Assembly: GCF_020687765.1 (NCBI RefSeq)
Contig: NZ_JAJEWJ010000006.1
Coordinates: 1 to 64,000 of the forward strand
Length of the DNA stretch: 64,000 nt
Direction: 5' to 3'
Source of the DNA: Sphingobacterium sp. FBM7-1
Lineage (GTDB): Bacteria; Bacteroidota; Bacteroidia; Sphingobacteriales; Sphingobacteriaceae
Made by a program: the position numbers and the translations under genes
Notes under the pieces: model-generated
Databases searched by the model: none
Told to the model about the DNA's origin: nothing
What the model saw: the letters and a program-made list of their open reading frames with translations, nothing else
In this document: positions 62,732 through 64,000 of the stretch, in pieces
Numbering within the stretch: position 1 is the stretch's first letter
How the letters are laid out: every line of letters begins with the position of its first letter

Positions 62732-64000
62732 ATGACAACGTTAATAGTTGATAAACAAAACGAGGCGTTTTTGCAGGCAGTTTCTTTTGTCAATCAAACC
62801 AATCAACATTTGTTCCTAACGGGTAAAGCAGGTACCGGGAAAACCACTTTTTTAAAATATATCCGCGAAAACTCGCATAAAAAAATGGCGGTTACGGCAC
62901 CCACCGGTGTAGCGGCGATGAATGCGGGCGGAACGACGCTGCATGCGCTCTTCTGGTTGCCGTTCGGTACATTTATAGAAGATTATCCCCTGCAATGGAA
63001 CGAACAGGATAGCCATATCTATAATAAAAGCCGGTTGTTTTCGACCATCAAACTTACCCGCCAGCGGCGCGCGATTTTGCAGGAACTGGAACTTCTGGTA
63101 ATAGATGAGGTGTCCATGGTGCGGGCCGATACGTTGGATGCGATTGATGTAATCTTGAAATCGGTACGTCGAGACATGCGCCCTTTTGGTGGTGTGCAGA
63201 TGCTTTTTATCGGGGATCTTTACCAATTGCCGCCCGTTGTGCGCGACCACGAATGGCAGGTGTTGCGCGATCATTATAGCAGTCCGTTCTTTTTTGATGC
63301 CAAAGTGTTGCGCGAGCATCCCCCGGTTATTCTGGAACTGAGCAAGATTTATCGGCAGAACGACAACGACTTTATCAGCCTGTTAAACAATATTCGAAAC
63401 AATACCTGTTCGGCGGATGATCTAGCACAGCTGAACGCCCATTATGACCCCGCATTTTCGCCGGGGGAGGAGGAGCAATATATCACCTTGACCTCGCACA
63501 ATAAACTGGCCGATGCGATCAATCAGGAGCAGTTGGCGCAGCTCAAAGGGACGATGCATAATGTGCGGGCGGTCGTGAAGGACGAATTTCAGCAAGGATC
63601 CTTTCCGGCCGACGAAATGCTGCCTTTAAAGATAGGTGCGCAAGTTATGTTTATCAAAAATGATACGGGGGAGGATCGAAAGTTCTATAATGGAAAGATC
63701 GGAACCGTCAAGGAGCTGAACTTGGAGCGCCATCAGGTCGTGGTGGGCTTTAACGATGGTTCGGACGATGTGGTGGTGCGGCGGGAGACTTGGGAGAATA
63801 TTCGGTATAAATATAATAAAGGCGAGGATAAGATCGAAGAGGAGGTGATGGGGACGTTCTCGCAGTTTCCCCTCCGGCTGGCCTGGGCGATCACGATCCA
63901 TAAAAGCCAGGGCTTGACCTTCGATAAGGCCGTGATCGATGCCGGGACGTCTTTCGCAGCCGGCCAGGTATATGTAGCCTTAAGTAGGCTGACGGGATTG
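62732..64000 (+). CDS. PIF1-like/RecD-like helicase, N-terminal part only
   Basis: The frame from ATG 62732 is open to the window edge (423 codons), so the gene is cut off. Superfamily 1B helicase motifs are in order: Walker A GKAGTGKTTFLKYI (about residue 31), motif Ia APTGVAAMNAGGTTLHALF, Walker B DEVSMVRADTLDAID, motif III GDLYQLPPV, and towards the end LAWAITIHKSQGLTFDK and VYVALSRLTG. This fits the Bacteroidota PIF1-like or AAA helicases that often have a C-terminal HRDC or related domain, which cannot be seen. A role in DNA replication or repair is inferred from family. Confidence 0.9.
   Translation, partial: MTTLIVDKQNEAFLQAVSFVNQTNQHLFLTGKAGTGKTTFLKYIRENSHKKMAVTAPTGVAAMNAGGTTLHALFWLPFGTFIEDYPLQWNEQDSHIYNKSRLFSTIKLTRQRRAILQELELLVIDEVSMVRADTLDAIDVILKSVRRDMRPFGGVQMLFIGDLYQLPPVVRDHEWQVLRDHYSSPFFFDAKVLREHPPVILELSKIYRQNDNDFISLLNNIRNNTCSADDLAQLNAHYDPAFSPGEEEQYITLTSHNKLADAINQEQLAQLKGTMHNVRAVVKDEFQQGSFPADEMLPLKIGAQVMFIKNDTGEDRKFYNGKIGTVKELNLERHQVVVGFNDGSDDVVVRRETWENIRYKYNKGEDKIEEEVMGTFSQFPLRLAWAITIHKSQGLTFDKAVIDAGTSFAAGQVYVALSRLTGL

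Noticed and set aside
1..64000. CRISPR arrays, tRNA genes, insertion sequences, prophage genes
   Set aside because: I looked for them and saw none; the only tandem array is the 21-bp repeat set, which has no spacers.

Overview
This window looks like the chromosome of a member of the Bacteroidota, most likely a Sphingobacteriaceae relative (Sphingobacterium/Pedobacter-like). The reasons are the promoter grammar (many genes are preceded by TAnnTTTG, sometimes with TTTG about 19-20 bases upstream), a T9SS-type C-terminal sorting domain protein, the long three-domain IspG, a CarB without the C-terminal allosteric domain, a queuine tRNA-ribosyltransferase without the usual zinc cysteines, and DUF4382, LiaF-like and TetA-class MFS proteins typical of the phylum. 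It is ordinary coding-dense core chromosome. I see no prophage, insertion sequence, CRISPR array or tRNA gene. Species assignment is inference.

Layout. 0-5.7 kb: end of an rRNA operon (5S rRNA and terminator), then a tripartite RND efflux operon (adaptor, inner-membrane pump, TolC-like channel). 5.8-15.3 kb: carB, lipA, a lipoprotein amidohydrolase, a bacilliredoxin, ahcY, a NadR-like kinase, a YkuK-family protein and upp. 15.3-24.7 kb: uvrB, a small lipoprotein, proB-proA, a 1-Cys peroxiredoxin, an ECF sigma factor paired with a membrane-anchored trypsin-like protease, ispF and a TetA-class transporter. 24.8-35.7 kb: a class A penicillin-binding protein, uvrC, era, kup, a minimal T9SS-domain protein, ispG and a LiaF-like membrane protein. 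35.8-44.7 kb: MlaE-MlaF, a methyltransferase, a 590-residue flavoenzyme-like protein of unknown function, a DUF4382 lipoprotein, and accD-parE-purU. 44.8-51.6 kb: an SRP RNA gene, dprA, a 79-residue protein, a glycosyltransferase-rsmG pair, and tgt-lptF/G-eamA. 51.6-57.6 kb: gltD and gltB. 57.7-62.5 kb: the most accessory-looking part, with a LuxR regulator, two proteins of unknown function, an AraC regulator, a cupin and several unusual DNA structures. 62.7 kb to the end: a PIF1-like helicase cut by the window edge.

How it works together. Glutamate and nitrogen metabolism recurs: gltB/gltD make glutamate, proB/proA convert it towards proline, and carB uses glutamine nitrogen for carbamoyl phosphate. 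ispF and ispG are two steps of the MEP isoprenoid pathway. uvrB and uvrC belong to nucleotide excision repair. The envelope theme covers RND efflux, MlaEF lipid transport, LptF/G, the penicillin-binding protein, LiaF-like and the glycosyltransferase. Convergent gene pairs are repeatedly closed by long near-perfect inverted repeats that run into the stop codon of the minus-strand gene.

Candidates for a closer look: the ECF sigma/anti-sigma-like protease pair (21.2-22.9 kb), the unknown TIM-barrel-like protein (38.3-40.1 kb), and the 60.3-62.0 kb DNA, which holds a nested palindrome, seven 21-bp A-rich repeats and a 28-bp perfect hairpin between a cupin and an AraC gene. None of these is proven to be a new system.
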